This document shows, piece after piece, positions 44,461 through 55,868 of a stretch of DNA of 64,000 nucleotides. The notes beneath the pieces are model-generated. The model searched no databases. It worked only from the letters and a program-made list of their open reading frames with translations, and was not told where the DNA came from. Both the position numbers and the translations under genes were made by a program. Within the stretch, counting starts at the first letter, position 1. Every line of letters begins with the position of its first letter. The DNA is from Clonostachys chloroleuca (Eukaryota > Ascomycota > Sordariomycetes > Hypocreales > Bionectriaceae), in assembly GCA_037952775.1 (NCBI GenBank), contig JBANAY010000003.1, positions 33,170,001 to 33,234,000 of the forward strand, in the 5' to 3' direction.

Positions 44461-45835
44461 ATGGCAAAACCCATCGATGACTCCATGCCAGCGCGGGTTG
44501 CCGAAAATTGTCCTGAAAATATCAAGCACATTCTTTATACTGCATGGGGCCATGACCTTGACGAACTAAAACAGATTTTCGAGGCGCGCCCGGATGGTAA
44601 CTATGAGTATGACCGTTCTGTTGCCAATGCCCGAGACCCTGAGACGCTCGAGACACCTCTCCATGCTGCCGTCCGCGCCTGCGGCCCCGCCGAGAAGACC
44701 AGCAATAGCAGCAAACAAGCGGAAGATGGCGTCGTAGAAGAGGCAAAAGAATTTATTGACGAGTTGTTCCAGTCTGGTGCCATTTGGAACACCCTTGACA
44801 ACAACGATGAGACCCCCGGCTGCGTGGCCTTGAGGCTAGGTCGAAAAACCTTGTATGACGAGTTTGTTTCAAGAGGCATCATAACAGAACGGCTGCTGTC
44901 CGACAATGTGGGATATGAAGTGCTGGCATCAGAGGACGGGGAGGAGGAAGCCGCCGCTTCGGCCACAGATGACGGCGACGCCATGGACGTCGAGGATGAA
45001 GCCCCTCAGCTAGTCACCGCAGATGAGACCGAGTTAGTGTCTCCAGAGGATAACGAGAAGCCGGTAACAAGCGATGAATACCTCAAGTCAGAGCTAACCT
45101 ATGACGATGGGAAACTCATCGACTCGGACCTCAACGGTGTGATGATGGCCTGGGAGACCGACATCATGAAGCGTTCTGTAGCCGCTTTGCTGCCCGATGC
45201 TCCAACCGGAAAGAGAATCTTGAACATTGGTTTCGGGATGGGTATTGTCGACGGCATGTTCGCCGAATTGAAGCCCTCCCGTCACCATATCATTGAGGCC
45301 CATCCCGCCGTCTTGGAGCACGTTGCCAAACCAGACTCCAAGTTCGGCCCCAGCTGGGAGAAGAGCGGACCCGAGGAAGGCGCATACAAGATTCACGCCG
45401 GGAAATGGCAGGACGTGGTGCTCAAACTTCTGGAGCAAGGGGAGGTGTACGACGCCATCTATTTCGACACATTTGGAGAAGACTACTCGGAGCTACACAC
45501 GTTCTTTTCCGAATACCTCTTGGGCCTGTTGGATGAAGAGGGCCGATTCAGTTTCTTCAATGGCCTTGGCGCGGATAGAAGGATCTGCTATGATGTCTAC
45601 TTCCATATAGTAAAAGAGGATGGAAAGAATGCTGGCTTCGACATTTCATGGGAGGAGATTGATGTCGATATGTCCGCCCTCGCCGAAGCTGGAAAGGGAG
45701 AGTGGGAGGGTGTTCGTAGACGATACTGGACTCTTGACAGTAGGTCCCACATTCTTTGCGTTATTTCATTTTCATGAAATCCCATGCTAATTGCTTCCAG
45801 AATACAAGCTCCCGATCTTTACGTTCATGGGTTAG
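44461..45835 (+). CDS. RMT2: Protein arginine N(delta)-methyltransferase 2
   Basis: Two exons, 44461-45739 and 45801-45835, give 437 residues. The small second exon supplies the last residues, K-Y-K-L-P-I-F-T-F-M-G, so stopping at the first in-frame stop of exon 1 (45775) would give a wrong tail. The N-terminal half has ankyrin-like helices (E-T-P-L-H-A-A-V-R-A). After an acidic linker comes the methyltransferase, with the SAM-binding I-L-N-I-G-F-G-M-G-I-V-D and the Y-D-A-I-Y-F-D-T-F-G-E-D-Y motif typical of the GAMT/RMT2 branch. The enzyme methylates the delta nitrogen of an arginine, in yeast on ribosomal protein L12. The family is largely fungal and plant. Confidence 0.94.
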
Positions 45836-46137
45836 TGAAAGCTACCATGTTTTCACAAAAGAAAGAAATCATAGATATGATTAATTGGGAAATTAAAAAC
45901 ACGAGAATGAGAGAGAATTGAAACGAGTAAATAAGCTGACAATGTCTGGTTAGCTATAACGCTAATGTGCCCAATACGTGTGTCGGCTCAGTAATAAGCG
46001 GGCAAACTAGCTGCAGACTGAACTTGCTCTGTTCTCTTCTTTTATTTATCTTCTGTCTTGGTTTTCATCTTATGACATCATTTTTCGTCCGTGTATCCCT
46101 AACATTCCGGGTCATCGTATTGGAAGAAAACCTCAGT
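45836..46137. other. Convergent 3' region between RMT2 and hexokinase
   Basis: 302 bp between two stop codons, AT-rich, with no gene recognised. Confidence 0.5.
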
Positions 46138-48332
46138 CTATTTGAAATTCTCAGGGTGCAGGATACCGGCCATGTTGCCTTCCTTGACTCGCTTGAGAGT
46201 GAGGGCGGCAATGAGGGCGGCACCAACACCGCTACCGTCTTCGGCAGCGAGAATCTCGACAGGATCTTCTTCCTTTGGGTTCGATTTTGCAGGCCAGTCA
46301 AGAATCTCCCGCAGGGCCACAGCACCACGAGCCTTGAAATGGGGGTATTTGTTAAACACCGAACCATCTGCACCCACGTGGCACGACTGGTATCCCTTCT
46401 TCTTGCATACAGCAGCCACACCGCATGCAGAGAGACGAGCAGCACGTGTGCCAATCAGCTCAGCAAGTCGTCGGATGAATTCAAGCTCCGGCAGAGTACA
46501 CTTGATGTTGAGCCTTGCGACGAAGCTGTCATACGTCTCCTGAAGATTCTCGAATGGGTCCCTTCATTATATGTTAGAGATATATTGTTACCTGAGATGG
46601 AGAGAACCTTACTCTTCAACGGCTGACAGGAATGAGGCATCCAGGCTGTAAGGCCTTCGGAGCGCAGTAATATCTTGGCCTTCAAAGATGTGGATATCTT
46701 TGTTATCGTGCAAGTCTACCAGCACGAGACGGAAGATCTCTCCAAGATATAATCCAGCAATCATCTTCTCGAAGGCTTGCTGTCCAGGCCGTGGGGAGTC
46801 ACGGTCAATGATGAGGTCGTACGGAGTTCGTGGCAGAACCTTGTGCTCGTTATCAAAAGCTCCCCACTCACAGTTGATGGCCATCGGGGTGTCTGGTGGG
46901 AGGTTCATGTGGGCGAGCTTGGGAATGGAGCCCGCGTTCTCCATGTAGGCGGCATTACAGCCGGTTCCGAAGATGCATCCAATCTTCATCTTAGTATCGG
47001 TGTATGCAGAGGCGATAAGTGTACCAGTAGTGTCATTGATTAAGGCGGTTAGCTTGATGGGAACACCCTGCTTTTCTGTCAATTTTGTCCTTGTGATGGT
47101 TCTTTTGCTTCAGTCAACATACTCGCTTAGCCAGAGCAGCCTCGAACATGGGTACAACATTTTGGCCCTCGACGCCGGAAATGTCAAAGCCCTTGGTCCA
47201 TCGTTGAAGGATACCCTCATCGATGTAGTTCTGGGTAGCCGGATACGAAAAGGTGAATCCAAGAGGAATCGAGTCCAACTTGCTGCAGTCGCCGTGGTGG
47301 GTCTCGACGAATTGATGCAAGCAGTCGGCAATATATTCCCAAAGCTCTTCGCTGCTGCCTGTCTTGAGTTCATCGGGCATGCGGTACTTGGATTGGATGA
47401 TGTCAAACTCCGATTTCTGATCTGTCAGCGTGATCTCGCAAACTCTCAGATTCGTGCCACCCATGTCGAGGGCCAGAAATGTGCCCGTCTCGTATCCATC
47501 GGGGAAGGACATGACCCAAGTTGGGTTCATTGGCTAGTACCAGACTGTTAGGTTACGCAAATATTTTGCAGACAGCGAAAGCTTACGATGCTCCCCCCCT
47601 CGACGCTGAGTCCTACATCCTACCCTGTTAGAATTTTCGAAATCGGCCGGGGTTATTCTTCAGCCAGCGTACCTTTGGCAAGCTCATTGACAAAGTGATC
47701 AGAGATCTCCTTGAGCTTTGGAGTTTCAACTGTGAAAAGCTCCTCAATGTACTTGATCTGGTCCAAGAGATCCTTGGGAAATTCCGCCTTGGAACCTGTC
47801 ATGTTGAGGCGTCAGCTAGCCGCCTAGGCAAACATTGCTTGTTTGAATTGTTGAAAAAATCTGATGACAAGTGCGGGAGAAAACGGTCTTTTTAGGCACG
47901 GGGTCCGTCGCTCTTCTCACTTCTGTCTCACATGGAGAATTCGGCAAAGGGGGTGTCAAGGCGGATGAATCTGTAGTTTAACCAGGTGGCAAACATTGGT
48001 GACACGAAATGCTCTTTCAGAAGCGACTCTAAGCGTCTTTGGCGAATCGCGAAGGTAATGAGTCCGTCATGTTCAAATGACATGCGGGCTTATTATGGTC
48101 CGCGATTGACATCGTGTGTAAAAAGCAAGCCCCTCACCGTCTCCTTTCAGACGATCAGGTGAGCCTTGGCAAACTGACATTCTCGGCACGTCACAGAACA
48201 TCAATTGCAGCAAAGCAAAGATGAGGAGAAGAGCTACAAGGCTAAAAGAAACGAAGGGTACAAGAAAAGACTTCAGCTTGTCATCAACTTACCCTTTCTA
48301 GAGGGAGGAGGGCGAGGACCCAAGCCAACCAT
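46138..48332 (-). CDS. HXK1: Hexokinase
   Basis: Six exons, 48332-48293, 47795-47673, 47612-47587, 47533-47123, 47067-46613 and 46561-46138, give 492 residues, the usual length. Exon 3 is only 26 nt and encodes most of the conserved K-G-L-S-V-E-G-G-S-I stretch. Intron 1 is 497 nt, far longer than the other four (51-60 nt). The start MVGLGPRPPPSRKG agrees with other filamentous fungal hexokinases. Motifs: phosphate-1 L-D-M-G-G-T-N-L-R, the sugar-binding L-G-F-T-F-S-Y-P-A-T, the catalytic Asp in L-I-N-D-T-T-G-T, I-F-G-T-G-C-N-A-A-Y and the C-terminal adenosine-binding G-A-D-G-S-V-F-N-K-Y-P and E-D-G-S-G-V-G-A-A. The enzyme phosphorylates glucose and fructose. Glucokinase is less likely given the N-terminus. 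Confidence 0.95.
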
Positions 48333-49395
48333 GGTGATAAGTTGTTGCGGATCGCGGGGTACAGCGGGGTAGATTTTTGTGGGAGAACACGCGCAGATAG
48401 TGTAACCACGCGAGGGGAATGAAAATGAAAGATGATGCTCGGGGTGAGCTATGTGAGCGGTGTATTAGGATTGTAGGAGCTTATCTGGTCCAGCTGGAGG
48501 CGCCCAACAAAATATTCTCCTAGAGCTGAAGCTCACAGGTTATATATGGCGGTAGCTCAGGTGGGTAAGGTGCCTGATCAAGAGGCGGGTTTTCCAAGTC
48601 AGGAACATTGGAAAGCTCTTGGTCACTATTACGTGGATGGGGCCGCCTGCAGCCAATGGGGGGCGCGGTCATAGACCAGCTACCGCCATTTTACCAAGAG
48701 CATCAAGAGTCTCGATAGTACAATGGGGCAGGTACCTATCTCAACTAATTCCAGTGCTGCCGCCAGCGCTCTATGCAGTTGCTTGTGGGTTAGCCTCAAC
48801 GATTTCTCTCCAGCGGATTGGAATGTAGAGCCAATGAACTTCATGGTGCCACCGTTACCCCCATCTAAGACTGCGCTCCGGTTGCGACAGTTTGGCCAGG
48901 TCAGAATGTATGATTTTGTCTTCTGAGAAGTACCTACGTAATACTTGGGTAGTGGATCACCCACACCCCTTTCAAATGGCCCCAATGCACGAGGCTGTCG
49001 GCTGGGTGGTGATAAGAGGCATCTTACCATTAAAACTTACATATTCCTAGTCAAAGAGATGTTACGCAACGGTTGAACTGGGCGAATCAGCGAGATCAGA
49101 TATTCCCCGGCCAGAAACAACTAATCCGTCCCAAAATTGTTCTCTGAACTTTCCAGCTTCCCCATCACACCCGGGACGCGTCTTATCGATAAGACCGCTG
49201 TCTGTGGTACGTGAGCTCGACACCGAACTAGTCCACATTTGGGAGTCAACGCCATATGGGCAACGTGTCGGGTGCCTCAAAGAGGGCTCCCCATTAGCGG
49301 AATCCTACTTGATGCACGAAGCCTCTCCTTGAGCTTTCTCCCACCTGTACACAGCGCATCTCGTCAATGAGCGCTGCCCTCGTTCGCTCGGAAAT
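48333..49395. other. Divergent intergenic region between hexokinase and OST1
   Basis: 1.06 kb without a recognised gene. A stretch at 48545-48610 vaguely recalls a tRNA A box but lacks a B box or cloverleaf. A short CT-rich run precedes the OST1 ATG. Confidence 0.45.
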
Positions 49396-50999
49396 ATGAA
49401 GCCCTCTACCATCGCAACGGCGCTTTTGGGCCTTGTTTGCAGCGCCTTTGCAAGCTCGCAGCAATCGACTGTGAAGCTGCCTGCTGATTTCAAGCCGCCC
49501 CAAGTCTTCAAGAACGCCAACTTGGTACATATTATCTCCCTCGAGAAGAACTATGTGAAGGAGCAAGTCAATGTTTTGATTGAGAACACTGCTGCGGAAC
49601 CTCAGGAGGATTACTTCCTACCCTTCACCGCAGACCAGCTGAAGCGAGTCGGAGGCTTCGAAGTCAAGGACAGAAAGGATGGCGGCGCTGGACCCTTCAC
49701 GGTGGACGTTGTGAACTATGATTCAGCAAGGTACGATACGCTTCCTCAGTCCCTCAATTGACCTTTGTTTCTCTCTTCCCTCATCAATTCATGCTAAATG
49801 AGTATGCGCACAGCTCGACTCAGTACTATCGAATTCGACTGCCCGCCCCCCTCAAGTCTGGCGGCCAACAAACCCTGGGAATCACTTTCTACTATCTCAG
49901 CGCCTACAGACCTCTTCCAGCATCGATCCCACAAGAAGCTACTCAATATCTTAGCTACGAGTTCTCGCCCTATGCCCAGTCTGCCTACCCAACCCTGAAG
50001 CAAAAGACAGAAGTCAAGGCCGCCTCTGCAACGATCCCCGATTTCACCAAAGTTGAAGGCAATGGAGATGTTGCCGAATTCCCCCAGAAGCAGGGATCCA
50101 AGCTGACCTACGGTCCATTCGGCGAGAAGCCTGCTGGGGCATCTCTGCCAGCTTCAGTCCGCTTCGAGTTCAACAAGCCCGTAACTCACATCTCCGAGCT
50201 TGAGCGCGATATTGAAGTCAGTCACTGGGGCGGCAACGTCGCATTCGAGGAGCGATACGTCCTGCACCACCAAGGCGCAAACCTTTCCAGCCAGTTCAAC
50301 AGAGTCAAGTGGGCTCAATCCCAATATTTCAACCCAGCGAGCCACGCCCTTAAGGAGATGCGTTTCCCCCTGCAGGTTGGAAGTGTCGACACGTACTTCA
50401 CAGACACGATCGGAAATGTATCCACCTCGAGATTTAGGAGCAACAAGCGCGAAGCTCTTCTCGAGCTGAAGCCGAGATACCCCATCTTTGGAGGCTGGAA
50501 GTACCCTTTCACCATCGGTTGGAACTCCAACGCGGCCAACTTTGTGAGGAAAACTGCCACTGGTGGGTTTGTCTTCAAGGCACCATTCCTTGAGGGTCCT
50601 AAGCAGGCCGAGGGGGTCGAATACGAGAACATCAATGTCAGGGTTCTGCTGCCAGAGGGCGCCGAGTATGTCAATCCATTACCCCATTTGTTATTCAACC
50701 CCAGATGCTAACCAGCCGATAGAAACGTTAAGCTTCTCGCCGATTTCCCTGAGTCCTCCATCGTTGAGACTACAGTCGATGTACACAAAACTTATCTTGA
50801 TACCATCGGCCGCACCGCAGTCACTATCAAGGCCCGCAATCTTGTGGATGAATTCAAGGACCGTGATCTCATTATCTACTATGAGGTTCCCTCCGCAATG
50901 ACTCTACGAAAGCCTCTGGTTATTTTCGCTAGCTTCCTCACGGTATATGCTGCCGCTTGGGCTATCGGCAAGGTCGAGGTTGGATTTGGTCAGAAGTGA
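49396..50999 (+). CDS. OST1: Oligosaccharyltransferase subunit OST1 (ribophorin I)
   Basis: Three exons, 49396-49730, 49814-50665 and 50723-50999, give 487 residues. A signal peptide (MKPSTIATALLGLVCSAFAS) is followed by the lumenal ribophorin I domain: V-F-K-N-A-N-L-V-H-I-I-S-L-E-K-N-Y, Y-Y-R-I-R-L-P-A-P-L, E-V-S-H-W-G-G-N-V-A-F-E-E and the P-R-Y-P-I-F-G-G-W-K block. The last exon ends in one membrane helix and a short cytosolic tail. Ost1 is an essential subunit of the ER complex that transfers N-glycans to nascent proteins. Both introns are phase 2 with good branch sites. An uninterrupted run of about 14 A starts right after the stop codon. Confidence 0.95.
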
Positions 51000-51735
51000 A
51001 AAAAAAAAAAAAATTACGAAAGACGCTACCCCGTGGAAGAATAAGAACGACGTCAGATGGTTGCATGGTGATCTTCCTCTGATAAAAAGTATGTAACAAC
51101 ACGACCAGCAGGCAATTTTTCCAGTTTTATAGAAGCGAGGGATTTCATGACAGTGCCTACTTAATGTACGCATATAAACTCTTGTATATGTCTCTTTATC
51201 ATCTCTACCAGGTGAACGGTGCAAATTGCTTTGAAGGCCATATCTCTATCCAGCCCAGTCAGGCATTACTACACGCAGTATAAGGGTTCATGTTATACGA
51301 ATGTGAAGGTGTGGATCACCAGTAGATGGTAGGGAATCCGGCAGGTTTCCAGGTCGTAACTAAAGTCGAGGCCATCAGTGGACAGGGGTCCGCCGTCGGC
51401 TGCCGACCCTCAATGACGACTGCGGACGCCTTGTCCGAACTGCCACTTAAAATCCTCCTGACAATAGAGGGTGACTTCTGATGCAAGCCCGGCTCGGGAT
51501 CCATAATTCCACATCAGCTGGTCAATGCTAATTCTGTCTGCGCCTTGCTTCTTTGTTTCGCTCTTCTATAAGATGCCCTGATCCTCTCGCCTTCCCGTCA
51601 AGTTCATACATACACACCAATCTAATTATCCTCATTTCTGCCATTTGCATAAACGTTGAGTAATTGCAATACATTAAGCCTCATTTTCGCATCCGCTACA
51701 CTCAAACTTAGACTTCAAGAACTCTGGACGACAAG
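51000..51735. promoter_or_regulatory. Region upstream of the His-rich gene, with TATA-like element
   Basis: TCTATAAGA lies at 51565-51573, about 170 bp before the next ATG (51736), followed by an A/C/T-rich leader. The first part is the OST1 3' flank, starting with an A run. No gene recognised in the first 560 bp. Confidence 0.4.
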
Positions 51736-51951
51736 ATGTGTTTTCACGAGCCTAAGCCTAGAACAACGTATTACTACCACGAGGAAATCATTCCTGCACG
51801 ACCTCGCTACTACACCGAGCATGGGCATCATCACCACCATGGCCACCACCACCACCACTCGCCCCGATCAAGCTACACGAGTGTGAAGAGACGATCATAT
51901 CACTCTCACTCTCACTCTCCTCCGAACAGCAGCTATCGGGTGTACGCATAG
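51736..51951 (+). CDS. Small His-rich protein of unknown function
   Basis: A 71-residue single-exon frame with a TATA-like element in the right place upstream. The sequence starts M-C-F-H-E-P-K-P-R and has Y-Y-Y-H-E-E. Its centre has two H5 runs (residues about 31-41) separated by one Gly, and the tail is Ser/His/Tyr-rich and basic. Overall it carries 17 or more His with many Tyr and Arg and no hydrophobic core, so it is probably disordered and may bind metal ions such as Zn, Ni or Cu. I do not recognise a named family. The His codons alternate CAC and CAT, so this is not a simple microsatellite. It could still be a chance frame, though the composition and promoter layout speak for a gene. 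Confidence 0.6.
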   Translation: MCFHEPKPRTTYYYHEEIIPARPRYYTEHGHHHHHGHHHHHSPRSSYTSVKRRSYHSHSHSPPNSSYRVYA

Positions 51952-52965
51952 ATCCTGCGATCGCAACTACTACAGTGTATCATTATTCTTCCGGGGGCGG
52001 CGTTTCTGAGAGGGATGATTCACATGGACGATAAGCGGGTGTGGCCGGCAGTTTGATTGGCGCACGGGTTTCCTTTTGTTACTGGACGCTTGATGAATAG
52101 ATGACTTGAGAGATGAGTTTAATGTTAATTGCTTCGATGCAGCGTGTGCAACTACCAGACCAATGATGTTGAAACTTTTCAACCCATGTGAACAATTGAT
52201 AAGCTCTCAACTCATGATTTTTCTTGGTCCCCATCAGAGGATGACGACTGAGCCATCGCGGGACCTGATTGAGGTCATCGGATGCTCATCGGCAGGGTGG
52301 AGCGGCAACTTTAGCTACAGCAAGCCCAGTGACATCATCACGCCCCCTCCATCCGTTTATGTCATTCTCTGTCTCAGACCACCAGTTCGCAGATGTTCGA
52401 ATGTGGCATTCGTCAACATCCCATTAGACAGAATAGAGCCAGGCTAGGCAGATAGCGGACATGATGACGACAACAATGATAAACTTCGTGAACCATTGGA
52501 GACGTACTTCGGGCCAGACGGGTAAAAATAAAAAGAGGCCTGTATCCTTGCTCGGATCATCAGATCTCGCCAGGGTGCCAACCGATTCAATCAGCAAAAT
52601 TCAACCAATTTTTATGCTTAACAATTGATTTCACCCGTCGCGTGCGATCTTTTATTTGTATGTTCCATCAGTGACGAGCTGAGGCTATCAAGGTGTGTGA
52701 GCCTCAGCTGTTTGGCTCAAAGGCATTGCGCACCTACCTCTTGTTCTCCATCGTGCCTACCTCATATATCATTATGCTAACGTATACTTCTTTGAACAAG
52801 GCAGGCGCTATATAATAACGAGAATTGTATTTAAATCTGTCCACTCAATCTACGCTCAACCATGTAAGCTCGTGGCTGTCACCAAGACCCTGCCTGTTTT
52901 CTTTTTTCCTCGTTCTGTTCCGAGGGCTGTTCCCTAGCTCGAATAACACTCCAATTCAATGAAAT
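51952..52965. promoter_or_regulatory. Upstream region of the Pil1-like gene, with TATA box and start-stop element
   Basis: A TATA-like TATATAATAA begins near 52809. ATGTAA at 52862-52867 in strong context (ACC before the ATG) would be a minimal start-stop uORF 99 nt before the main ATG. The same bases also form a good splice donor (GTAAGC) with a pyrimidine tract (52898-52915) and a CCCTAG at about 52940. The rest holds no recognised gene. Confidence 0.45.
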
Positions 52966-54044
52966 ATGTCTCGTTCTAGCTTCGAAAGCTCTTTTCCCCA
53001 ATATGTCTCGGGTCATAGGCGGTTTCCGTCATCCGACAGTGCCGCTAACCTCTCCATCCGTTCCAGGAGTCGAACACTTTCTTTCCGATCCAGGAACTCG
53101 GCCAGAGGCTCGGGGTCATCAACGACCGGCAAGCCAGGCCTCTCGTTTAGCTCCCTTCGAGGCACAGTCCAGCCAGAACTGTCCCGAAAGCTGTTCAAGC
53201 TCATCAAGTCGGAGAACAACCTGGTATCTGCCCATGAAACAGCCGGCCGCGAACGAGTGTCCATTGCCCAGCAGCTCTCAGAATGGGGCGAGCACACTGG
53301 CGACGATGCTATCAACGATATCTCAGACAAAATCGGTGTCATCTTGAGCGAGATGGGTGAGCAGGAAGACACCTACGCTCATGCAATTGATGACTCGCGA
53401 GGAATTCTCAAAACGATTCGTAACACGGAGAAGAGTGTTCAGCCCAGCCGTGACGGCAAGTCGAAAGTCGCCGACGAAATTCAAAAGCTGAAGTTGAAGG
53501 AGCCGGAGAGTCCGCGCCTGGTTGTGCTGGAACAAGAACTTATTAGGGCTGAGGCAGAGAACCTGGTCGCCGAGGCACAGTTGACAAATATTGTGAGTAT
53601 AAGACATGAACTGCTGCAACATGCATCGCGAGATCGACTAATCAAAGCGAACGTCAACAGACCCGCCAAAAGCTCAAGGAGGCATACGCTGCCGAATTCG
53701 CGGCCACCATCGAACGTGCCGAGAAGCAAATCATTTTGGCTAAGCATGGACGCCGCCTTCTGAGCCTTCTCGACGACTCACCTGTGGTACCTGGAGACGT
53801 CAGGGTAGCTTATAGTGACGCAGCACAGGCTCGCCAGATTCTCAATGACGCTGAAGACGACCTCCGAGATTGGCAGCCAGAGGCGGAGGGTGGTTTCGCT
53901 ACACCACCCATGCAGAGCCCAACTTCAGCCTCCGTGAAGGGGAAGTCTAAGGAATCTGAGGCTGGAGATGCTGAATCCATCCACACTGAGCCCAAGGCAC
54001 CAGCGATTGCCGAAAGTTCCCAAACCACTGAAGTCGCTGGTTAA
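52966..54044 (+). CDS. Eisosome core component, Pil1/Lsp1 family (divergent member)
   Basis: Two exons, 52966-53592 and 53661-54044, give 336 residues. The N-terminus is Ser/Arg-rich and basic, then comes the BAR-type domain (about 60-270): P-E-L-S-R-K-L-F-K-L-I-K-S-E-N, Q-L-S-E-W-G, a K-x-R-N-T-E-x-S-V-Q-P-S-R-D block, L-E-Q-E-L-I-R-A-E-A-E-N-L-V-A-E-A-Q-L-T-N-I, and L-L-D-D-S-P-V-V-P-G-D. These blocks are diagnostic for Pil1/Lsp1, which self-assemble under the plasma membrane into eisosomes that shape furrows and respond to sphingolipids. The sequence departs from yeast Pil1 in the N-terminal third, so it may be the second paralogue of filamentous fungi (PilB-like) rather than the main one. 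The C-terminal 70 residues are acidic, Ser/Pro-rich and probably disordered. Confidence 0.92.
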
Positions 54045-55430
54045 GTCGCCCGCTGGAGAGGAACTGTAATGATTACACTGTGACTAGTTGCGAGCTACTC
54101 TGTTGTTTATTTTGATGAAACGTCGTTTGCTGAGGAGTCCGAGCATTTGTGCATGTATATCTGTGGTCCAGAATATATTAATGAAAGCCACGACGAAGCT
54201 TCTCCTAGCGGGAATGGTGGAGGATAGTGGTAGGCTATTTCGGATGTCAATTGGTATTCGTCTATTTCCTCCGTACCGAATTAATATGAGATCAACATTT
54301 CGAGCTAACAGTCGCATGCGGTGGCTATTCATTCTACACCGCTGGAGCAAGGTGCAAGCGTAAGAAAGGAGAAAAGCCGGATAGCAATTGGCCCGAGGCC
54401 AAGGTAGAGCATGGCGTAATATGCGGTCATTCCATTTAGGCGACATACGAGCGAATACCCTTGGGTGCATTAGCTTTGTGCCAGTGCTCAATGGGTGGGG
54501 GCATGTTCTCAAAACGAATAGATGTATCTGCAACTTGTAAGTCACAGCAAATGGCGTTTTGGGCACAGTACCTACAAACTGCTTGCGTGGAGTTGATCGA
54601 CAGCAGGCCGAACCCATATAACAAACAAATGAACTCAACCCAAATCAAAAGGGAGACTTGTCAAATCGAACAAACCAAACTTCAGGTGAATTTGTTTGTT
54701 ATGTGTATATGCATGTTTCAAATTGGTATTTCCTATTTTGGGAGAGGTTCCTAGAGGATATTTTCTGGATTCCGATCGTAATCACCAACGTGAGCAACAA
54801 GCTTACGACTCGTCCAGCGAAAGACAAGCTTTTTTATGGCCACCTCACTGGTGCCCACCTTCTTCGAGCCCCTGCAGCGCACTGAGAATGGGGCCTGGCA
54901 GCGTCTTCAGTTGCAGTGGTCAGAGAGAAGCAGTCTAAAACTCCCTATCACACATTCGAGCCTCTCCAAAAGCTGTTTTGAAGTTGCAAATAAGGTTATC
55001 CCATCGAACAAGGAATCGAAACGACAATTCAAACGAACGAATCAGATTCCAGAGCACAAACCAAGAAAACCGGTTCAAAGGGCGGTATGTTTGGTTGATC
55101 TGAAGCCCTCTATAATATCGCGGCACATGATGAACGCTTGCACGGAGTGTTACCCATCGGCAGTAGCGCCCCGGTAGAGTGCAACCCAGCGCGCTGTTAG
55201 GCCTAGGCTCCGGCCGGCTGGGCCCCTTTTCCCTTAAGCCGACCCCTGTCGGCTCGTTTTTTTATCTCTCGCCGTTGAGAGTGAGCACGCGAGAGTTACC
55301 TCGGGACTGGCCAACTTCGAGCCGAATCTGATGCTGCTGGACCCCGTGCCGTAGCTTTGTATTATCGTCAGCATCCCTTCCGCTAGCTATAGAATCCTTC
55401 CGTTCTCCCTGCGGCCGCCGCTCGTTTTCC
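54045..55430. other. Intergenic, 1.4 kb, with a GC-rich hairpin region
   Basis: No protein gene recognised. At 55237-55254 lies a perfect 7-bp hairpin (AGCCGAC-CCCT-GTCGGCT), followed two bases later by a T7 run (55257-55263). Just upstream, CCCAGC (55185-55190) can pair with GCTGGG (55217-55222). The GC-rich block 55150-55255 stands out from the AT-rich DNA before it. Confidence 0.4.
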
Positions 55431-55868
55431 ATGGGCTTCGGTCGAGCATTGGCGGCAACTAGGCGGTGGCCACTCTCTGTGTGCTCTCTCACAACACAGC
55501 GAGCCAATCACACGCTCTCTCGCGCCCAGCGACACACCACCTGCAGCGCATCTGCTGTACGTCCATCAGGTATCAGCAGCCCCAGTCGCAGCCCCAGCGG
55601 CGTCTGTGCCAACGCTAGTCGGACGCCTCCAGCTGGTGTCGGCGGTGCTGTTGCAATGGCCTTTAGCTCCCATCATGGGCGTACAACACTGGGTCCAGGA
55701 CACGCAAGGACAAAAATGACCCCGCCCCCTCCATCAACTTCTACAAACCCCTCTGCACTCTCCTCCAAAATTTCCTCCCAAAGGACTTCTCAGATAGCTC
55801 GTCACCTATCGAGTGCATCTCCCTCCTCATCCAAAAGCCAGTCCCCCACTGTCGCAAACCCCAACACA

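Noticed and set aside
45740..45777. Reading RMT2 exon 1 through to the in-frame stop at 45775
   Set aside because: The spliced form gives the conserved tail ending L-P-I-F-T-F-M-G; the read-through tail has no resemblance.
48545..48620. tRNA-like stretch (GGTAGCTCAGGTGGGTAAGG)
   Set aside because: Resembles a D-arm/A box only; no GGTTCRANTCC B box and no acceptor stem pairing.
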